Shown: positions 61,830-64,000 of the stretch, piece by piece
Layout of the letters: every line of letters starts with the position of its first letter
How positions within the stretch are numbered: position 1 is the stretch's first letter
NCBI GenBank assembly: GCA_017474765.1
Contig: JAFVGW010000050.1
Location: 1 to 64,000, forward strand
From: Salinivirgaceae bacterium
GTDB lineage: Bacteria; Bacteroidota; Bacteroidia; Bacteroidales; SZUA-534
Reading direction: 5' to 3'
DNA: 64,000 nt
Position numbers and translations under genes: made by a program
Notes under the pieces: generated by a model
Told to the model about the DNA's origin: nothing
The model's input: the letters and a program-made list of their open reading frames with translations, nothing else
Databases searched by the model: none

Positions 61830-63080
61830 CTACTTCGTCTCAAAAACAACCTCTTCGCCATACACCGTGCCAATGGCATTTGTCGCGTAAGCGCGGGCAT
61901 AATATGTAACACCACTCTGCAAACCAGCGATTTGGCTTGTGAACGCGCCAGTGCCGCTGCCGTCGGTGGTGTGCGGGTTAGCAAGTGTGGGGTTGGGCTG
62001 CGTGCCGTAGCACACACCACGGGCAGTAACGGCAAATCCGCCATCGGCCATCACTGTGCCGCCAATGTTTACGCTGGTGGTCGAAATGGCTGTGGCTGCG
62101 GCAGTTACAACTGTTGGTAGTCCGCTCTGCGTGGTGAATGTGCGTTGCTCGCCGTAGGCTGTGCCAGCGGGATTGGTGGCATAGGCGCGCACATAGTAGG
62201 TGGTGGCGGGCTCAAGGCCAGTCAGACTGCTGGCAAATGGGCCTAAACCAATGTTGTCGGTGGTGTGGCTGTTGCTTATGGTGGGCTGTTGCGCCGTGCT
62301 CCAGCAAACTCCACGGGCTGTCACCGCAAAACCGCCATCGGCCAGAACCTCGCCGCCGCAAGTGGCTGTGGTGGCCGCAATGCTGATAACGCTGTCGGTA
62401 CGCAATGTGGGCAGACCGTCGGCTGTGCGGAATTCAAACTGCTCGCCATAGGCTGTGCCAATGCTGTTGGTGGCGTAGGCGCGCACATAATAGACGGTGT
62501 TCACGCTCAAACCTGTCATCTGGCTGGTGTACTCGCCTGGGCCTCGGCCGTCGGTGGTGTGCGGGTCGGCCACGGTGGGCAGTTGCAGAGTGCTCCAGCA
62601 CACGCCACGGCGCACAACGGCAGAGCCGCCAATAGCCGTGATATTTCCGCCCGAAGCGGCTGTGTTGGCCGCAATGGCTTGTACGGCAGCGGTTTGCACG
62701 GTTGGCGGCACTGGTCCTTCAACCTGCACCACGCCCAAACTGAACATCTGCCGCCCGTAGGGGAATTTTTCGAGCGTTACGCTGCGGCTACCGTAGAGCG
62801 AGTCGGCCTCCACCCACAGATAGTAGTTGTGGTGCACATCTTCGGGCGTCACCTCAATGCTAAAACTGCCGTCGGCGGCTATCTCCACCACCGTGGCAAT
62901 GGTTTTGCCGTCGGTTTTACTCACCCGCATCCCCGCCACAGGCTGGCTGTTCTGGTCGTTGATAATGGTTCCCGTGCAGATTGTACTGCCGTAAATACCC
63001 TCATCTTCAAGACTTTTTATGCAGCCGTTCAAGGCGAAAACCTCGCACAGAACACACAGATAACACAGAATTCTTTTCAT
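61830..63080 (-). CDS. surface lipoprotein with three ~92-aa FN3-like repeats
   Basis: 416 aa. Lipobox 'FALNGC'. Residues ~35-125 look like a carboxypeptidase-regulatory-like beta domain ('GTIINDQNSQPVAGMRVSKT'). Three repeats follow, each ending 'VYYVRAYATNSIGTAYGEQ', with 'ARGVCWST...PT' near their start, the pattern of fibronectin-type beta sandwiches in Bacteroidetes surface lipoproteins. Probably an exposed adhesion or ligand-binding protein; function unknown. Confidence 0.85.
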   Translation of the reverse strand: MKRILCYLCVLCEVFALNGCIKSLEDEGIYGSTICTGTIINDQNSQPVAGMRVSKTDGKTIATVVEIAADGSFSIEVTPEDVHHNYYLWVEADSLYGSRSVTLEKFPYGRQMFSLGVVQVEGPVPPTVQTAAVQAIAANTAASGGNITAIGGSAVVRRGVCWSTLQLPTVADPHTTDGRGPGEYTSQMTGLSVNTVYYVRAYATNSIGTAYGEQFEFRTADGLPTLRTDSVISIAATTATCGGEVLADGGFAVTARGVCWSTAQQPTISNSHTTDNIGLGPFASSLTGLEPATTYYVRAYATNPAGTAYGEQRTFTTQSGLPTVVTAAATAISTTSVNIGGTVMADGGFAVTARGVCYGTQPNPTLANPHTTDGSGTGAFTSQIAGLQSGVTYYARAYATNAIGTVYGEEVVFETK

Positions 63081-63120
63081 AGTTTTATTCGTTTTATCGC
63101 TTTGCGATGTTTTGGGGTTT

Positions 63121-63231
63121 TCGCTTCGCGAGAAATTTCACAAAATCGTTTTAAAAATTTTAAAAATTTGATTTTCAATATTTTCTATAAATTTTCGTTC
63201 AAATTTTCTTAAAATTTCTGCCCGTCAGGGC
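63121..63231 (+). repeat. ~111-bp AT-rich dispersed element, copy 3
   Basis: CTTCGCGAGAAATTTCACAA start, ~80 bp A/T-rich, ATTTTCTTAAAATTTC, then GCCC-GTCA-GGGC. Matches copies 1 and 2 in order and spacing. Confidence 0.5.
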
Positions 63232-63318
63232 ATACCATAAAATATATTTACCATTCGTTCTATCCCTTATGGCGGATTCCATCCGCCCCCAACAACAATT
63301 CCCGTCAGGGCAAACCCG

Positions 63319-64000
63319 CTAAAACCTCACCCTCATCGCCACTCCAGGCGCCATCATTGCCTTCTCATCTTGCAGAATTACAGGGTTGAGCGAAATGCCG
63401 TCCCTGTATTTCGGTTGCATAGTGTAGGCGCGGAAAAGATTGAAAACGTACAGCCCAGCCGCCGCGCCCCAAATCACGTAACTGGCATCGCGCAGGCGGT
63501 TGTAGGTTGTTCGGGAATTGGTGAAGTCCTCGTAACTCACACCGTCAGAGTGCATTATGTCTAGTTTGTCTTGTGCTTTCAGATAGCAGAGCGTTCCTGC
63601 TCCAGCCAGAGCCGCTTCGCTAATCAGCGTCAGCGTTCCCTCAACATAATGTCGTTTACCAATCTGGCCTAAACCTGGCACAAACGCCGATTTCAAAAGC
63701 GCGTTACCATTCTTAAATTCCTGGGTTACATTGCAATTAGCATATTTTCTGCCCCAATCAACATTAATGTTTCCTCTCACGGCCACCTTACATAGCAACC
63801 AAACAACATATTTCCCTTTTTCAGCGCCTTTTTTCACCATCGTAGTGTAATCGCACTCAATTTTGATGGGAATATTATATGTCTGCGGCAACAAGGTAAT
63901 GTCGGTATTGTCAGAAATCACAGGCAAGGTTATCGAATAGCCAGCCTCGCCAATGGCTTGCTTGAAGGCTTCCTTTTTTGCCTCGCCAATGGTATAACCT
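63319..64000 (-). CDS. DUF5683-like protein, 5' end outside window
   Basis: The minus-strand frame runs from the window edge (first codon 63999-63997, reading GYTIGEAKKEAFKQAIGEAG) to the stop at 63319. 'NALLKSAFVPGLGQIGKRHY' followed by a hydrophobic segment and 'DASYVIWGAAAGLYVFNLF' matches the DUF5683 pattern of Bacteroidetes membrane proteins of unknown function. The N-terminal part, including any signal peptide, is missing. Confidence 0.78.
   Translation of the reverse strand, partial: GYTIGEAKKEAFKQAIGEAGYSITLPVISDNTDITLLPQTYNIPIKIECDYTTMVKKGAEKGKYVVWLLCKVAVRGNINVDWGRKYANCNVTQEFKNGNALLKSAFVPGLGQIGKRHYVEGTLTLISEAALAGAGTLCYLKAQDKLDIMHSDGVSYEDFTNSRTTYNRLRDASYVIWGAAAGLYVFNLFRAYTMQPKYRDGISLNPVILQDEKAMMAPGVAMRVRF

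Noticed and set aside
62265..63212. 315-codon plus-strand open frame
   Set aside because: Antisense of the repeat lipoprotein; no independent evidence.

Overview
The window looks like a chromosomal piece of an uncultured, anaerobic Bacteroidales (Bacteroidota). The support is: promoter boxes of the Bacteroidetes type (TAnnTTTG), three BspA-like leucine-rich-repeat proteins ending in type IX secretion (T9SS) C-terminal domains, a two-domain DPP11-like S46 peptidase, tandem TonB-domain proteins, an rseC-rnfBCDGEA operon and a Na+-translocating methylmalonyl-CoA decarboxylase operon. No phage, IS transposase, rRNA or CRISPR array was seen. One tRNA (His) is present.

Layout. 1-460: the end of a GNAT toxin-like/antitoxin-like pair on the minus strand. 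690-1100: hairpin repeats and a candidate ~260-nt structured RNA with its own promoter and terminator. 1198-4338: BspA-like protein 1. 4477-7025: a segment bounded by a ~36-bp direct repeat, holding an AAA_14 ATPase behind twin operators and an AT-rich orphan gene. 7196-10596: grpE, dnaJ and a frameshifted mpl. 10723-11369: PIN toxin/antitoxin. 11488-14915: five consecutive genes with six TonB C-terminal domains. 15007-17821: a small acidic protein and the S46 peptidase, preceded by a ~290-nt leader with a 16-bp inverted repeat. 18489-22586: four envelope proteins of unknown function. 22759-28353: rseC and rnfBCDGEA. 28654-30015: BspA-like protein 2. 30360-38244: sensor protein, DUF4294, RemB-like barrel, VOC protein, SDR, FKBP lipoprotein. 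38417-42873: tRNA-His, thrS-infC-rpmI-rplT, dapB. 42877-47218: lepB and a GH3/serine-hydrolase fusion. 47456-51555: methylmalonyl-CoA decarboxylase. 51698-54683: lipid kinase, HAD, a second PIN toxin pair enclosed by a perfect 28-bp direct repeat, flavin reductase. 54726-56537: ClC channel. 56755-64000: BspA-like protein 3, FRG-domain protein, repeat lipoprotein and a truncated DUF5683-like gene.

How it fits together. Rnf exchanges redox energy of ferredoxin/NADH for an ion gradient, and the decarboxylase converts methylmalonyl-CoA to propionyl-CoA while exporting Na+, so the window carries two ion pumps suited to succinate/propionate fermentation. The TonB-domain genes, S46 peptidase, barrels and T9SS cargo proteins point to peptide and glycan scavenging at the outer membrane.

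The most unusual signals are (1) a dispersed ~28-bp palindrome, six copies here, three of which sit in frame at the same place inside the T9SS domains of the three BspA-like proteins; (2) a toxin-antitoxin cassette inside a perfect 28-bp direct repeat; (3) twin inverted-repeat operators before the AAA_14 ATPase; (4) the TonB-domain array; (5) the four-gene envelope operon; and (6) the structured RNA before BspA-like protein 1. All family assignments come from reading motifs; no database search was run.
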